Below the pieces are notes generated by a model. The model saw only the letters and a program-made list of their open reading frames with translations. It was not told the origin of the DNA and ran no database searches. A stretch of DNA of 64,000 nucleotides from Semisulcospira habei. Lineage: Eukaryota; Mollusca; Gastropoda; Semisulcospiridae. Positions 1 through 10,432 of the stretch are shown here, piece by piece. A program made the position numbers and the translations under genes. Numbering within the stretch: position 1 is the stretch's first letter; each line of letters starts with the position of its first letter. The stretch is from the NCBI GenBank assembly GCA_036245525.1, contig BTPG01000006.1, forward strand, positions 69,088,286-69,152,285. The letters are read 5' to 3'.

Positions 1-97
1 CGTCAACAGGCTCTGAAAGGGTTAATTGGGAATCGCTCTTTCACTTTTTAATCTGAATCTTTTTTCATAAAATTAGGAAAGGGGTAGTGAAACGTAC

Positions 98-276
98 CTG
101 TTCCCTCCGGGACTTCCAGTTTTAATGAACTTGATGAGACTGCAGAAAGTGTCTGGTCCAAGTTACCGCTAAACACCTCGGAGTTTTGCAGTAAAACCGT
201 CATGCGGCCACTTGAATCAACGGTGACCAGTACATGCGACCATTTCTCCGCAGCTGGTGTTGTCAGTGGTGACAGG
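98..276 (-). CDS. SVEP1-like gene, LamG/pentraxin-like domain, continuation
   Basis: A 179-nt exon with acceptor ACGTGCAG, donor GTACGT, leading phase 2 and trailing phase 1. The peptide contains AEKWSHVLVTVDSSGRMTVL, LLQNSEVFSGN and SLKLEVPEGTG. The W-S-H-V-L-V-T-V-D strand is the conserved core of LamG-like jelly rolls. This is the last exon before the left edge; the remainder of the domain and the gene's 3' end are outside the window. Confidence 0.8.
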
Positions 277-297
277 CTGCACGTTTAAATTATCGTG

Positions 298-420
298 TAA
301 CAACAACAACAACAATAACGGCAATACTACTAAAACTACTACTAATAATAATAATGATGAGGATAATAATAATAATAGTAACGATGATACTAATAATAAT
401 AACAATAAATTATTAATTTG
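298..420. repeat. Degenerate AAC/AAT/ATG trinucleotide microsatellite
   Basis: Imperfect CAA, TAA and TGA triplets directly upstream of the LamG exon. ORFs here are low-complexity artefacts. Confidence 0.8.
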
Positions 421-462
421 ATTAATTAACTTAAGAAGCAAAGCTCCGCATGAGCATTTTCT

Positions 463-530
463 CCAAACATGTCCAAGAGGCACATGTCCTCATGGCACAT
501 GAGTATCTATGCCTCTTGGAGACGCTTGGA
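463..530. repeat. Hairpin MITE fragment (CCAAGAGGCA subfamily)
   Basis: Inverted arms CCAAGAGGCACATGTCCTCA and TGAGTATCTATGCCTCTTGG pair across a short loop. Same subfamily as 19412-19486, 11746-11815 and 46720-46800. Confidence 0.6.
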
Positions 531-659
531 GTGTTGTCTAAGTTACGTATGGTACAATTTCGTTATCATTCGTTGTCGGCAGTCGTTCGTCTCAAACGAA
601 ACCTCACTAATATCGATGGCACAAGATGGAGGCCGCTTAAATGTCAACAGGATAGTATA

Positions 660-874
660 TTAACCCATACAGCCCTGACGCACTACAGCAGGAGATGGAT
701 CAACCATGATAATTCAAGGGTAGTGCGAGATTAGCTTGGCGACTGTCGGCGCCGAGCTAATCTGGCACTAAGCTTGAATTATCATGGTCGATCCATCTCC
801 TACAACTTGTGCATAGTCGTTAGATGACGCCTCCAAAATTCGGAAAATACGTGCGTCGGGCTGAATGAGCTAAT
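660..874. mobile_element. TTAA-ended hairpin MITE, family 1, copy a
   Basis: Near-palindrome starting TTAACCCATACAGCCCTGAC and ending GGGCTGAATGAGCTAA. The core arms carry GATAATTCAAG and CTTGAATTATC around a GCTTGGCG...CGCCGAGC apex. The TTAA ends followed by C/G-rich TIRs resemble nonautonomous piggyBac-like elements. Confidence 0.75.
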
Positions 875-1096
875 CATAACAATGGCAATAAAATTACTTT
901 TATATTGCACGACTTCCACGTGTGATCGACCTTACACTTTATTTTTAACTCGGACTCCAATTTATGTCCTTGTGTTATAAAGATAAATAAACTGCCATGA
1001 AATTACGTGGCAATCAGCTTATGTTAGCTAAATCAAAACGTCCTAAGACAATACAATTGTACATCAGTGTCTAGCAGACTAGCAGTGTGAACGTAC

Positions 1097-1226
1097 CTTT
1101 CAAACGAGACGTTGACGTCTGCTGCCTGGAGCGGTTTGACCCAGACTGAGATGGTCAGACCAGAGCTGTACTGGCCTTCCTTCACAGATACAACCAGGCT
1201 GGAGTTGGACACGGACACGTCAGCCG
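1097..1226 (-). CDS. SVEP1-like gene, LamG/pentraxin-like domain, first exon
   Basis: A 130-nt exon, phase 1 at entry and phase 2 at exit, with acceptor GAACAG and donor GTACGT. The peptide ADVSVSNSSLVVSV, then GLTISVWVKPLQAADVNVSFE, is typical of the beginning of a LamG/pentraxin (concanavalin-like) domain, in which T-I-S-V-W-V-K is a signature strand. It continues in frame into the exon at 276. Confidence 0.8.
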
Positions 1227-1533
1227 CTGTTCAGAATATAATACTTTGTTTTAACCCTTTCAATGGCAGTGATCACGAACTTTGCGTCCACACTGACCTA
1301 CATTCGCGTAAAGAACACAATAAATGTGAAACAAAAATAACACACACAATAAAATAAAATAAATTCATAAATAAGATAGAACTAACAAGAGATAAAAATC
1401 ATCATGAGCCCCCACGACAGCCGGGGCTCATGAGGATTCATGTCTCTTGCAGTCGGGAAGCGTTCTCCTTGCCTCGGCAGTTCAGTGGTTACCAACTTCA
1501 AATGTATGTGTAATGGTACGCATAAATGAACTT

Positions 1534-1769
1534 AACGGATTAACCTTTTTCTCTGCCGGGAAACGTAAAAAAAAAACAAAAAAAAAAATTACACTGCAAA
1601 ACTCATGCATACTCAAGAGCCCTCGCACCTGCTGGGGCTGATGAAGATCTATGTCTCTTTCTGACCTCACTTTGTAGCCATGTTCATTTGACTGTTGGAC
1701 ATCCTAGACGTTGAACTTACAATGATTTCGAAACCACAATCTGCGTCAACCGGCAGTGAAGAGGTTAAA
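1534..1769. mobile_element. TTAA-ended MITE, family 2, divergent copy
   Basis: Begins TTAACCTTTTTCTCTGCC and ends GGCAGTGAAGAGGTTAA (inverted). It contains a decayed arm of the CTCATGAG...CTATG hairpin at 1612-1660; another half hairpin lies outside at 1404-1450. Confidence 0.6.
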
Positions 1770-2230
1770 GAGTTAAGAACCAGTATCGCGGACCACAACA
1801 ATATTATTGAGCACTTTGTAACGAAGGTGCTCAATAATATTTTGCTGGTACGCCATACTGGTTCTCGTTCAAGGCGTCCCGCATCAATAGCTGTGGGCGT
1901 GTCGTATAGCATTGTCATTCACTTCAGCAAAGCCCCCGTTGAAACACTATACAGCAGACTCTTTGAAGTTTTTGTTTTAGAACGTTCCCCCAGACAGAAG
2001 CTTCAGCTTTCTAAAGGAAGCCAATTTGTTTTACAAGATATGAATCTTTATCGTCTCTAAAAATTTGATAAATAAATAGACAAATACATTTTTATAACTT
2101 CCAAAGTCTGTAGACAAGTACGATTGACCTGTGCGACGTTTTAGCAAAGTATACTTTAAAACTGTATTTACATCATGTTTTAATACCTTTCAATTAGTTT
2201 GGCTGACCAGACTTTTAACCTTCCTGCCCT

Positions 2231-2282
2231 GAGATGCCTTTAGTCGCCTGCTCGGCGTTAAACCCCAGTAACTAAATAACAA
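2231..2282 (+). repeat. SINE-type 3' tail fragment
   Basis: GCCTGCTCGGCGTTAAACCC followed by AGTAACTAAATAAC, almost identical to 25282-25335 and related to the tails at 3318-3345 and (inverted) 9548-9575. Confidence 0.6.
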
Positions 2283-2421
2283 ACTATGTTCTCTTTATTT
2301 AATAAAAGTCCGGTCCTTTTTCCTACCAACTTGATACGTTTTCGTGAATTACAAAGGCTGATAGTCACCCTTTTCAGGTTCGGTTCTGATGTAAGATCGC
2401 AGTTTACTAAGTTTGACTCAC

Positions 2422-2583
2422 GTTGACACTGAGTCACCAACGTAGCGCTTCCTCCTGCAGTCCATGATCCAGCGGGGCAGAGGTCACAGGAAGTGGCCCC
2501 GCCCATAGACTGATAGCTTCCGGGTGTACATGGCTGACAAGGAACAAAGCCATTGTAGGAACTCGTCCCAGCGGTACACAACT
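2422..2583 (-). CDS. SVEP1-like gene, GCC2/GCC3 Cys-rich repeat 2
   Basis: A 162-nt phase 1-1 exon, the same length as its neighbour at 3597-3758, with acceptor TTTTTCAG and donor GTGAGT. The peptide has LCTAGTSSYNGFVPCQPCTPG, SYQSMGGATSCDLCPAGSW and ends VTQCQ. This is a second Cys-rich repeat of the same family, evidently arisen by exon duplication. Confidence 0.86.
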
Positions 2584-2625
2584 CTGAAAAAGGCAAGCTT
2601 CTGTGATATCGTATTGAATGTAAAA

Positions 2626-2847
2626 TGTAGGTCAATAAGTAGTTATGTACACCTATGAGCTATGCATTCTGAGTTTCTAAGATTAACCTGAGACGCTGAT
2701 TCTAGGTAAATAAGTAGTCATGTACGTCCATGAGATATGTACTCTCTAAGATTAACCTGAGACGCTGATTCTAGGTAAATAAGTAGTCATGTACATCCAT
2801 GAGATATGTACTCTGAGTTTCTAAGATTAACCTGAGACGCTGATTCT
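2626..2847. repeat. Three-copy tandem repeat, about 75-bp unit
   Basis: Units share AGGTAAATAAGTAGTCATGT and TAAGATTAACCTGAGACGCT. The middle copy lacks about 8 bp (TGAGTTTC). Intronic. Confidence 0.85.
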
Positions 2848-2896
2848 GCATCAGGGGCTCTTATAGTGTCGATTATTTGACTGTTATATTCTATAT

Positions 2897-3010
2897 ACCC
2901 AGTAAGCAAAGGTCCTCGGGCCCACGACGGCCGCAGTGGGCTCGTGCACGGCAGTGAGCCGGCCAACTGCGGCTGTCGTTGGCCAAGAGACGTTTTGCTC
3001 CTGGGGTATG
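2897..3010. mobile_element. GC-rich hairpin MITE (CCCAGTAAGCAAAGGTC family)
   Basis: Starts CCCAGTAAGCAAAGGTCCTC and ends in a diverged inverse GACGTTTTGCTCCTGGGG. Its interior alternates GGGCCCACGACGGCCGC with its complement. A second copy is at 28498-28612 and a weaker one at 8975-9055. Confidence 0.65.
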
Positions 3011-3027
3011 TCCTCGACGTAGTAGCA

Positions 3028-3345
3028 ACAAAAAGTTTAGAGTCCGAAATAGCTCAGGCGGTTAAGCATCGGAACAAGAGAGCGAAGGGAATCGCCGGGT
3101 CGTGGGTTCGAGTCCCCGTCCCGGCCCCGTAGCTGGACTCGCAATCCAGGGAAAAAAGACGGGCTTGTTTCATAGCATGTCCGTTGAAAGGTCCTGGTAA
3201 ATCAAAGTGGCACAGTTGCAATGCGCCTGAAGTGATCAGTGTTCAGGTCGTACTCCATAGGCAATATATTTCCCTGTCCCCCATAACCTCAGGGCCGTCC
3301 ATTATCACTTCTGTGCCGTGGACGTTAAACCCCGAACTAACCAAC
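3028..3345 (+). mobile_element. tRNA-derived SINE, plus orientation
   Basis: The head has an A-box-like TAGCTCAGGCGGTTAAGC and a B-box GGTTCGAGTCC, followed by a unique body and the tail GACGTTAAACCCCGAACTAA. A second full copy lies inverted at 9548-9872, matching over the whole body. Anticodon-arm decay argues for a SINE, not a tRNA gene. Confidence 0.85.
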
Positions 3346-3596
3346 GAATAGTTTGCGAGCAGCTTGCTGTAATTTTGACCTTTCGAAAAGAAAGACTCTT
3401 CATTAACTGTTTATTGCTCGTTATGCATTTTGCAGACAGAAAGTGCTGCAGGATAGTCTGCTTGTGAAGAAAAAAAAAAAAAACTGTCGACTTGCTTGAA
3501 ATTTTCAATATTTCTTATTCGTTACACTATGATAATCAACACGAAAAAGCAAGTCAACGTATAAGTAACTGAAAAAACAAACACAAAAAACCGCAC

Positions 3597-3758
3597 CTTT
3601 ACAGTCTGTGCTTTTTGTGCTGCCACGTCTTGTTGTGGACTGTCCCAAGGGGCAGGGTGTACAGGACGTGGAGTTGTCCAGATCCGTGTAGCTGCCCACG
3701 GGACACGGCTTGCACTCGGTGGACCCCACAGGCACGTAGTAACCCGTTCCACAGCCAG
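3597..3758 (-). CDS. SVEP1-like gene, GCC2/GCC3 (ephrin-receptor-like) Cys-rich repeat 1
   Basis: A 162-nt phase 1-1 exon with acceptor CCCTTAG and donor GTGCGG. The peptide CGTGYYVPVGSTECKPC, then PVGSYTDLDNSTSCTPCPLGQST, ending TDCK, gives the C-G-x-G-x-Y...C-x-x-C-x-x-G-x-Y...C-x-x-C-P-x-G pattern of GCC2_GCC3 / Ephrin_rec_like modules, which occur in SVEP1 and related matrix proteins. Confidence 0.88.
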
Positions 3759-3835
3759 CTAAGGGAACGAAATATTTTGATGCGACGCTTCAGAAATATG
3801 TATTCGGATGCGTGTGTTCTTTATAGCCTCATTAA

Positions 3836-4051
3836 TTAACCACTTCAATGTCGGGAAAATGCAAACGAGACCCAACTGCAATAGATTAGATCCTCATGAG
3901 CCCCCACAGTTGCGGGGGCTCATGAGGATCTATGTCTCTTGTTGAAACCACTTTGTATCCATTGTTCATGTAAGGGCTGGAGCTCTTTCGCGTTGAACTG
4001 ACACAGATATTTGACGTACGATGTACGTACAGCGGCAGTGAAGTGGTTACT
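3836..4051. mobile_element. TTAA-ended MITE, family 2 (CTCATGAG hairpin)
   Basis: Starts TTAACCACTTCAATG and ends CAGTGAAGTGGTTA. The central hairpin at 3888-3943 has arms AGATCCTCATGAGCCCCC and GGGGGCTCATGAGGATCT. Confidence 0.75.
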
Positions 4052-4199
4052 CGCCTTATTCACGTGTGGTGATCTGTAACTTTAGCCCTTACGGCCTGAA
4101 GTTATACAATAGCTGACAGGTGAACTGTGAACGTATATCTAGATGATCTATTTGATGTTCAGAATCACATAGCAGTGCATTTCTAAACCTAATTCTTAC

Positions 4200-4374
4200 C
4201 GCAAGAGAGGTTCGGGTTTGTGTCCACGTAGAGATACCCAGGTAAGCACTGTACCCCGAGCGTTGGTGCACGGAAATTGTCTTCATTGGCCTGAAGGGAA
4301 CCAATATTAAAATGTCCATTGTTTGCGTCGGAGTACAGGGCTGCTGCGATGTCATTTTTTACCGCGGAAATATC
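4200..4374 (-). CDS. SVEP1-like gene, unnamed segment, second exon
   Basis: A 175-nt exon, phase 0 at entry and phase 1 at exit, with acceptor TATTCCAG and donor GTAAGA. The peptide starts DISAVKNDIAAALYSDANN and ends QCLPGYLYVDTNPNLSC. The C-terminal CLPGYLYV...C looks like the start of a GCC2/GCC3 Cys-rich repeat (C-x-P-G-x-Y), so this exon probably bridges the unnamed fold and the Cys-rich block. The phase-0 intron is the only non-phase-1 boundary outside HYR and LamG, which suggests the intron falls inside a domain. Confidence 0.75.
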
Positions 4375-4945
4375 CTGGAATATAAAGGCAAATTTCGTAA
4401 TATGAATCAGAATGATAGTTCTTCCTTGCGACAAAAAAGCTCAACCAGCAACAACCTCAACAATCACAAAACAAGTTCAACAGAAGCATCAACAAGAACA
4501 GCAATTTAAACAGCAACAACAACACTGGCTTCAACGCCAATAAAACCACCATCAATAACGATGGCAGTCTTTTTTTTTTTTTCGATTACTATTTAAATTG
4601 AGACATCAGAAGGCAGTAAGAAAATAGAAGAACTGTGCAAATCAATGTAGAGTAGTTGACAATATTTCAGACTTGGACCCTTGTTCGATGTTTTCTGGTT
4701 AAAAAAAAAGAAAAAAAAAAAGAAAAAAGATGCTGCAGTGCCAAAAATTGTTCATAGTTCGGTGCCTCTTGACACTACACTTGAACTATCATAATCGATA
4801 CATAGTCCTGAGAGAACAACTCTGGTGGTTGGACTTTTTAAAATTTTAACCCTTTGGTGGTGGGTAATGCTTTTTGTCGCGATGATTCCCGCAGGGACCA
4901 TCGCGACCAAAAGCGCTACCGCCTGGCAAAGGGTTCAGTGTATAA

Positions 4946-5158
4946 TTAACTCATTCAGCCAGACAGCCGTATTTCCCAAATGTTGGAGGCGTCATCTAAT
5001 GACTATGCACCTGTTGTAGGAGATGGATCGACCATGATAATTCAAGGGTAATGCCAGATTAGCTTGGCGCCGACATGCGCAAAGCTAATCTGGCACTACC
5101 CTTGAATTATCATGGTCGATCCATCTCCTGCTGTAATGCGTCAGGGCTGATTTGATTA
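4946..5158. mobile_element. TTAA-ended hairpin MITE, family 1, copy b
   Basis: TTAACTCATTCAGCC at the left; CAGGGCTGATTTGATTAA, diverged, at the right. Perfect inner arms GATAATTCAAGGGTA and TACCCTTGAATTATC. Confidence 0.75.
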
Positions 5159-5675
5159 AGCTTTCTTATAAGCACCTCAACCGTCTCGAATGCCGTGTTG
5201 CTCACGCTGATTTCAAATGTGATTTTGATTATGCTGTTTGCTGTCTGCTGTGTGCTCTTCTTCTTTCTGCCCGACACTGGACCGCACGTCACCTTTACAA
5301 TAGAAATACATCTCACAATTATGGACAACGATCGATGGGTGAACTATGATTACAGCACTCGAGTTTCCTAAACTAATTCTCTACCATCACCGAAACTCAA
5401 TGCATCTGTTTTCGCAGCCGAACCCATGTATTTGCACCTTGACGCAATATTTTTGAACCCCGAATGAAGTCTCTGTCTTTTGCACCCCGAATGAAGTCCT
5501 TGTTTTTTGGCACCCCTCGTATATGTTTTCTCTAGCACCAGAAAACCGAGGGCACACCTTCAGTCCTTCCTCCTTTATTATCACTTTTCCCATTTTTTAA
5601 AGAATCTATCAGAGGGACTGTAAGTGTGTGTGTGCATGTGAGACAACATAAAGTAGAAAGAGACGTGTGATAGAT

Positions 5676-5756
5676 AACAGATGGTTCCCAGAATAGCTTG
5701 GCGCCTAGAGGCGCCAAGCTAATCTGGGCACCATCTGTTAACTATCATGAACTCGC
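5676..5756. repeat. Hairpin, family 1-related core
   Basis: Arms AACAGATGGT...AGCTTGGCGCC and GGCGCCAAGCT...ACCATCTGTT around a short apex. Confidence 0.6.
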
Positions 5757-6309
5757 TCTCGTGCTCCATTTATCACATGAAACCTGAAGTGCTTAATCCT
5801 CAGAGGCATAATTTTGAATTTGACCTGCTCGCTCAGAGTTGAAGGCCCACTACCGCCGTAACTGTTCAAAAATAAACTTCTGTAACGTATGGTTACAAAA
5901 CTCTAAACACAGGTCTAGCTATGGTTGATTTTGACACAGGGCAATTCTGTTCAGCACACGTCATCTTTATATCAAGTAACCCGAAAATGACTCCACTCCG
6001 TTCTAGAAATACAAAGATATTAGAACAAGAAACAGCTAAAAGTAGATCGAAACGCTAGCCGCAGCGCAGACTAAATAAGTGCGATTACGCCTGTGCTTTT
6101 GCTGCGTGCCAAAACTGCTGTTACAATTCATTAGGTATGTCGAAAAGGCATATCAAACACAAATGAAATGTGTCTTCAGAAGTATGCGTAATGGTACTTT
6201 AAACAAGTAAAACATTTGATTGATACGAAGAGAGGGAAATGAAAGCGAACATTCTGAGGCGCTATGACTCGCAATACAAACAAAATTAGTACTCATGGAA
6301 GAATCAGAC

Positions 6310-6473
6310 CTGGACGTTCTCAACGAGGCAAGAGCCAACGCAGGCATCCTTCCATGTGGAGTTGTTCATGCGGATGATGAAGTTAGCGCGCAGCTCATCC
6401 AATGAAGCGTTGCACGAGCCAGTGTAGTAGAAAATGTCTGACATCAGCCTCACATCCACGGGGCGAAGTTTCG
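6310..6473 (-). CDS. SVEP1-like gene, unnamed segment, first exon
   Basis: A 164-nt exon with acceptor TTCTTCAG, donor GTCTGA, leading phase 1 and ending phase 0. The peptide includes LRPVDVRLMSDIFYYTGSC, then DELRANFIIRMNN and DACVGSCLVENVQ. It has three Cys and a predicted alpha/beta mix. It resembles neither sushi, HYR nor EGF. Together with the next exon it makes about 112 residues between the sushi block and the Cys-rich GCC2/GCC3 repeats. A SEA-like or CUB-like fold is possible by size only; I do not recognise it. Confidence 0.72.
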
Positions 6474-6867
6474 CTGAAGAAAAGTCAAGGAACATCGGTA
6501 AGCAAACAAACTGGTAAATTAACATATAACAAAAGTGAGTGAGTGAGTGTGCCCATGCGCAATGGATGGCATACGTAAACAAGCAAAATTATGATTTACA
6601 AACTAACGAAAGAACGAACAAGCCAATTAAGTATAAAAATATACAAAACTTACAAACCAGAGAACATAACAAACTTATTTTCAAACGCGAAGACTGGAAA
6701 ATAATAATAATAATAATAATAAAATAACAAACTAAATAACGAACTAAACAAAAAGATTTGAGTATAATCTCTGTTGGCACGACTCGGCTGAGCTACGTAT
6801 ATACCTTTAGCTTTGACATCTATTTGCTAGACGGGAACAACCGTATAGTTCAAGTTACATTAGCTAG

Positions 6868-7002
6868 GACCAGGAGTCAGTCGCACGAGTGAGCTTAGTC
6901 CTATGCCAACCACTAAGCAAGTTGCTCCGCTATAGCGGAGCACCTTGCATAGTGGCTGGCTGGCGCAGGACTAAGTTCACTCATGCAACTGGCCCTTGAT
7001 CT
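6868..7002. mobile_element. Large hairpin element
   Basis: Imperfect inverted arms of about 60 bp (GAGTGAGCTTAGTCCT against AGGACTAAGTTCACTC; GCTCCGC TATA GCGGAGC at the apex). A second hairpin, CTTACACTTCCAGAG...CATTTAGTTCTGGGAG, follows at 7038-7112. Confidence 0.6.
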
Positions 7003-7279
7003 TTTTGTAACCTTATAATAACTTTCGCAACTATTAACTCTTACACTTCCAGAGCTAAAGGACTTCCATTCTACAAAATGGAAGTCATTTAGTTCTGGGA
7101 GATTAAGAACTGAGCAATGATAGTTCAAACATAGTGCCAGATTTGCTTAAGCGCCAAGTTAATATGGGACTATATGCCCTTGAAGCGTCATGGCCGATTC
7201 ATCTTCTACTGCGCTGTCTTGGACTTGAATGCCATATTTTGTCGCATTTGCAAACGTCAGGCTCAGCTGATAAACTTAC

Positions 7280-7471
7280 TGGTGCATCCAGGTACTTTGC
7301 TTGGTGTCCAGAAGCCGTTGCCATTAGTGCAGTAGAAATGCCCCCCTGTCGTCAGTCGGGCCGGGATGTCCCAGCCGTCTTGGCAGGACATCAGGCAGTC
7401 CCAGCCAAAGTTACCCAGGTTGCATGCCAATGCACCGTTCGTTGGTGCATTAAGGTTCGGACACAGGGTTG
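7280..7471 (-). CDS. SVEP1-like gene, sushi-like domain exon F
   Basis: A 192-nt phase 1-1 exon with acceptor TTTTTCAG and donor GTAAGT. The peptide has LCPNLNAPTNGALAC, WDCLMSCQDGWDIP, HFYCTNGNGFWTPS and ends VPGCT. Cys spacing is sushi-like but with Trp in place of the usual Tyr (CQDGW). It is the last sushi-type module before the unnamed two-exon segment. Confidence 0.78.
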
Positions 7472-7525
7472 CTGAAAAAAAGGAAACGCGCGCAAACTGA
7501 AAGGACCTGTTCCACGCGATAAAGT

Positions 7526-7801
7526 GTTACCCCCTTCCCTGTCAATGTACGTTCACTGTGCGTGCATTTTTGTTTCTGACATCGTGGTTCATTCAACGAC
7601 CGAAACACCTGGACACAAACTGGTCTCAGCAAGGACTCACATTGCTCAAAGCAAGAGGCATAGATGCTCATGAACAACAAACTGTTCTCAGCAAGAGGCA
7701 TAGATCCTCATGAGCCCCCGCAGTCGCGGGGGCTCATGAGGATCTATGCCTCTTGCAATTGGATTATGATCAACTTTTTTTCTCGGCAGCGAAGGGGTTA
7801 A
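7526..7801. mobile_element. TTAA-ended MITE, family 2, best-preserved hairpin
   Basis: Ends in GGCAGCGAAGGGGTTAA. The hairpin at 7691-7757 has essentially perfect arms: left GCAAGAGGCATAGATCCTCA continuing into GAGCCCCCGC, right the exact complement. This is the reference copy for the family. Confidence 0.85.
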
Positions 7802-8721
7802 TAGTTCGCAATGCCTCCTTTTAAAAACTTTCTTAGGACGTCTTAGGATGGATATGAGGGTTGACTTTACTTATGAAGTTTGAATATCAAAACAAAATAC
7901 AGACCTTTTTTTTCTTCTTCTCCTGTGTACGCGGAACGGTTATTTCGTTACACGCAAAGGGTAGTACAAAATCACAAGAACAGGGATTGCGAAGAGAAAA
8001 GGTAAAAAGGTCTTAGGCAATACAACAATGATAACCGTCAAATCGTCGAAATTCAGAAATCCAAGCCCGCCGGGGAGCACATTGCTATAACAAATTACTC
8101 TGACACCTAATAAAAACATCGTATCGTTTTTTTACAGGATGCATGCGTGTAATATGCGTGTGTGTAGAAAATGCGTTTAAAGATACAAACGAAAAATAGT
8201 CCAACCTGATCATAGCACGGCGTACGAAGAAATGTCAACAAATGCATACTGATGGGCAAAACAAATTCGACTCGTCAGTATATCTGGACTATCTAGATTG
8301 ACGAGAAAACGAGGTCTTCCATTTTGTAAGTTAATAAAAAATGAACACAAATCCTCTAATTCACATTGGCGATTAAAAAAAAAAGTTTATTTATTTTTTA
8401 AATTTATATGTGTGTTTGTTTGTTTGTGTATTTTGTAAGGGTTATTATAAGAACTGCCATAGAGGGATTTTTTTCCTAAACGTGTTAATTATTTCTCTAA
8501 TAACCCGAGTACTCTAATGGTTTTCGAAGAAACCCCGGGCTTCTTCTCTGCTGCCGTTAACGGGAGGAATAATACATTAGTTTCCCTATTCTACACTGCA
8601 TTTCTCATCCCAATGTGCACAAGGACAGCGGGACGAAGTCGGCTGTGTTTGGCCTGCCCACGACATTCTGAGGACCAAAATGTGGCCGACGTCGATGCTG
8701 CCGTCCACAAAACTGTCTTAC
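7802..8721. other. Intron interior with no recognisable element
   Basis: AT-rich intron of the SVEP1-like gene. I see no exon-like segment, hairpin or coding relic beyond short T- and A-runs near 7900 and 8370-8400. Confidence 0.5.
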
Positions 8722-8952
8722 GTGAACACTTTGGCTTGTTGGCGCTGGGTCCCGACCAATCCCAGAACGTTGTGGGAGGGTACGTTGTGTCGTCTCTCAC
8801 GCACGTGATCTCGCCCGGGCCAACCAGAGGGTAACCTTGCAGGCAGGCTAGCGTGCATGTTGCTCCGTAAACGAGTCCTGAAGGGCAGCTGTATGTCATC
8901 AGGGTCAGGGTTCTGTTGGCGGGCTCAAGGTCCGGAGCGGAGCACTGAAGGG
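8722..8952 (-). CDS. SVEP1-like gene, sushi-like domain exon E (long form)
   Basis: A 231-nt phase 1-1 exon with acceptor CCCCAG and donor GTAAGA. The peptide runs LQCSAPDLEPANR, then TYSCPSGLVYGATCTLACLQGYPLVG, then ITCVRDD, TFWDWSGPS and NKPKCS. It has the sushi pattern with CxxGY and Trp, but carries an insertion of about 15 residues before the Trp, so it is longer than the canonical 55-60 residue module. Confidence 0.8.
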
Positions 8953-9219
8953 CTGGGGAAAAATATGGGGTGGATCCCAGTAAACAGAAGTACCTCGGGG
9001 CGAAGACGGCCGCAGTTGGCCCTATGATCTTTTGTACTTGGGTATATGACTGGCGGATCACAATAAACTACACCCACATGCAGGAGCCATAGATCCTCAT
9101 TAGCGCCAGCCTCTATGACGGGCTTCGTTCATGTCTATGCACCTCCGGTACATAGATAAGACTATGAGGTCTCCGCCATGACTGTTCACGGGCAGAGCCA
9201 GATACTTGAACTAAAATGA

Positions 9220-9398
9220 CCAGATCATCTCTTTTAGCTGGTCATCTCTTTTAGTCTAAAATCATCTCTTTTAGTCTAAATGCTCGCCTCCCAACGTTAT
9301 TATGAGGTGCTTATGTTTGAAATCCTCTATAACGTAAATAATTTGCAACAACCCCCTAGGTAAGTATGACTTATTATTATTATTAGTAGTAGTATTAT

Positions 9399-9430
<32 letters not shown>

Positions 9431-9545
9431 GTAGTAGTAGTAGTAGTATCCTCATCATCATCTCCTTTAGCTGGTTCACAGTCCAAACGCTCGCCTCCCA
9501 AAGTTTTTATGAAGTGCGTATGAATTAACCTCATCTCTGGTTAAG
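9220..9545. repeat. Diverged direct repeat plus (AGT)n microsatellite
   Basis: TTTAGCTGGTCATC...CTCGCCTCCCAACGTT at 9234-9300 recurs as TTTAGCTGGTTCAC...CTCGCCTCCCAAAGTT at 9467-9506. Between them is ATT/AGT trinucleotide repeat at 9370-9448. Confidence 0.6.
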
Positions 9546-9547
9546 TT

Positions 9548-9872
9548 AGTTTGGGGTTTAACGTCCACGGCACCTAAATGATAATGGACGGCCCTGACAG
9601 TCGGGTTATTGGGGGCAGGGAAATCTGTTGCCTATGGAGTACGACCTGAACACTGATCAATTCAGGCGCACTGCAACTGTGCCATTTTGATTTGCCAGGA
9701 CCTTTCAACGCACATGCTATGGAACAAGCCCGTCCTTTTTCCCTGGATTGTGAGTCCAGATACCGGGGCCGGAACGGGGACTCGAACCCGGCGATTCCCT
9801 TCGCTCTCTTGCTCTTGATTCCCTTCGCTCTCTTACGCTTAACCGCCTCAGCTAGTTCGAACCCGATTACTT
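9548..9872 (-). mobile_element. tRNA-derived SINE, minus orientation
   Basis: Reverse complement of the element at 3028-3345: the tail reads GGGGTTTAACGTCCACGGC at the left, the body matches, and the inverted B-box GGACTCGAACCC and A-box GCTTAACCGCCTCAGCTA are at the right. It carries a short internal duplication of GATTCCCTTCGCTCTCTT. Confidence 0.85.
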
Positions 9873-9916
9873 CCTCTAGAATATAGTCAACAATTATGTA
9901 GTAGCCCTTTACAACT

Positions 9917-10133
9917 TTAACTCATTCAGCCCGACGGCCGTATTTCTCAAATTATTTTTGGAGGCGTCATCTAATGACTCTGTACCAGTTGCAGGAGATG
10001 GATCGACCATGATAATTCAAGGGTAGTGCCAGATTAGCTTGGCGCCAACAGGCGCCAAGCTAATCTGGTACTACCCTTGAATTATCATGGTCGACCCATC
10101 TCCTGCTGTAGTGCGTCAGGGCTGAATGGTTTA
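9917..10133. mobile_element. TTAA-ended hairpin MITE, family 1, copy c
   Basis: Well preserved: TTAACTCATTCAGCCCGACG at the left, perfect apex GCTTGGCGCC AACA GGCGCCAAGC, and TCAGGGCTGAATGGTTTA at the right. Confidence 0.8.
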
Positions 10134-10183
10134 CTGTGAAGGGTGTTAATTGCATAATTTACTTGTACATCAACAATACTTAC

Positions 10184-10432
10184 TATTTATAGTGACTTTG
10201 AAATGACACTTCCGGCTGTTACCAGTGACGTCAGTGGCCGTGTACGTCACACGGGTTTCCCCAACTTCGAAAGAATTGTTCCAGGGCGCGTCACTCGCCA
10301 GCTGTATTGGCTGCCCAGAGTTATCGGTCACATCAGGAGGGTTCCACTTGATGAGCGTAGGGTGGCCCAAGGGCTGTGCGTACGCGTCAATGTTATCAGG
10401 ACAGCCGTTGGGGAACACCGGGGGCTCAACGT
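10184..10432 (-). CDS. SVEP1-like gene, HYR domain exon (third HYR)
   Basis: A 249-nt phase 1-1 exon with acceptor GCCCCAG and donor GTAAGT. The peptide starts VEPPVFPNGCPDN, has IKWNPPDVTDNSGQ, and ends VTYTATDVTGNSRKCHFKVTI, all hallmarks of HYR. It is nearly collinear with the exon at 15845, with identical length. Confidence 0.88.

Noticed and set aside
3060..3125. Possible functional tRNA gene
   Set aside because: A- and B-boxes are present, but the anticodon and acceptor arms do not pair, and a full SINE body and tail follow, with a second copy at 9548-9872.
8517..8834. 105-codon plus-strand ORF
   Set aside because: Antisense shadow of the sushi-like exon at 8722-8952.
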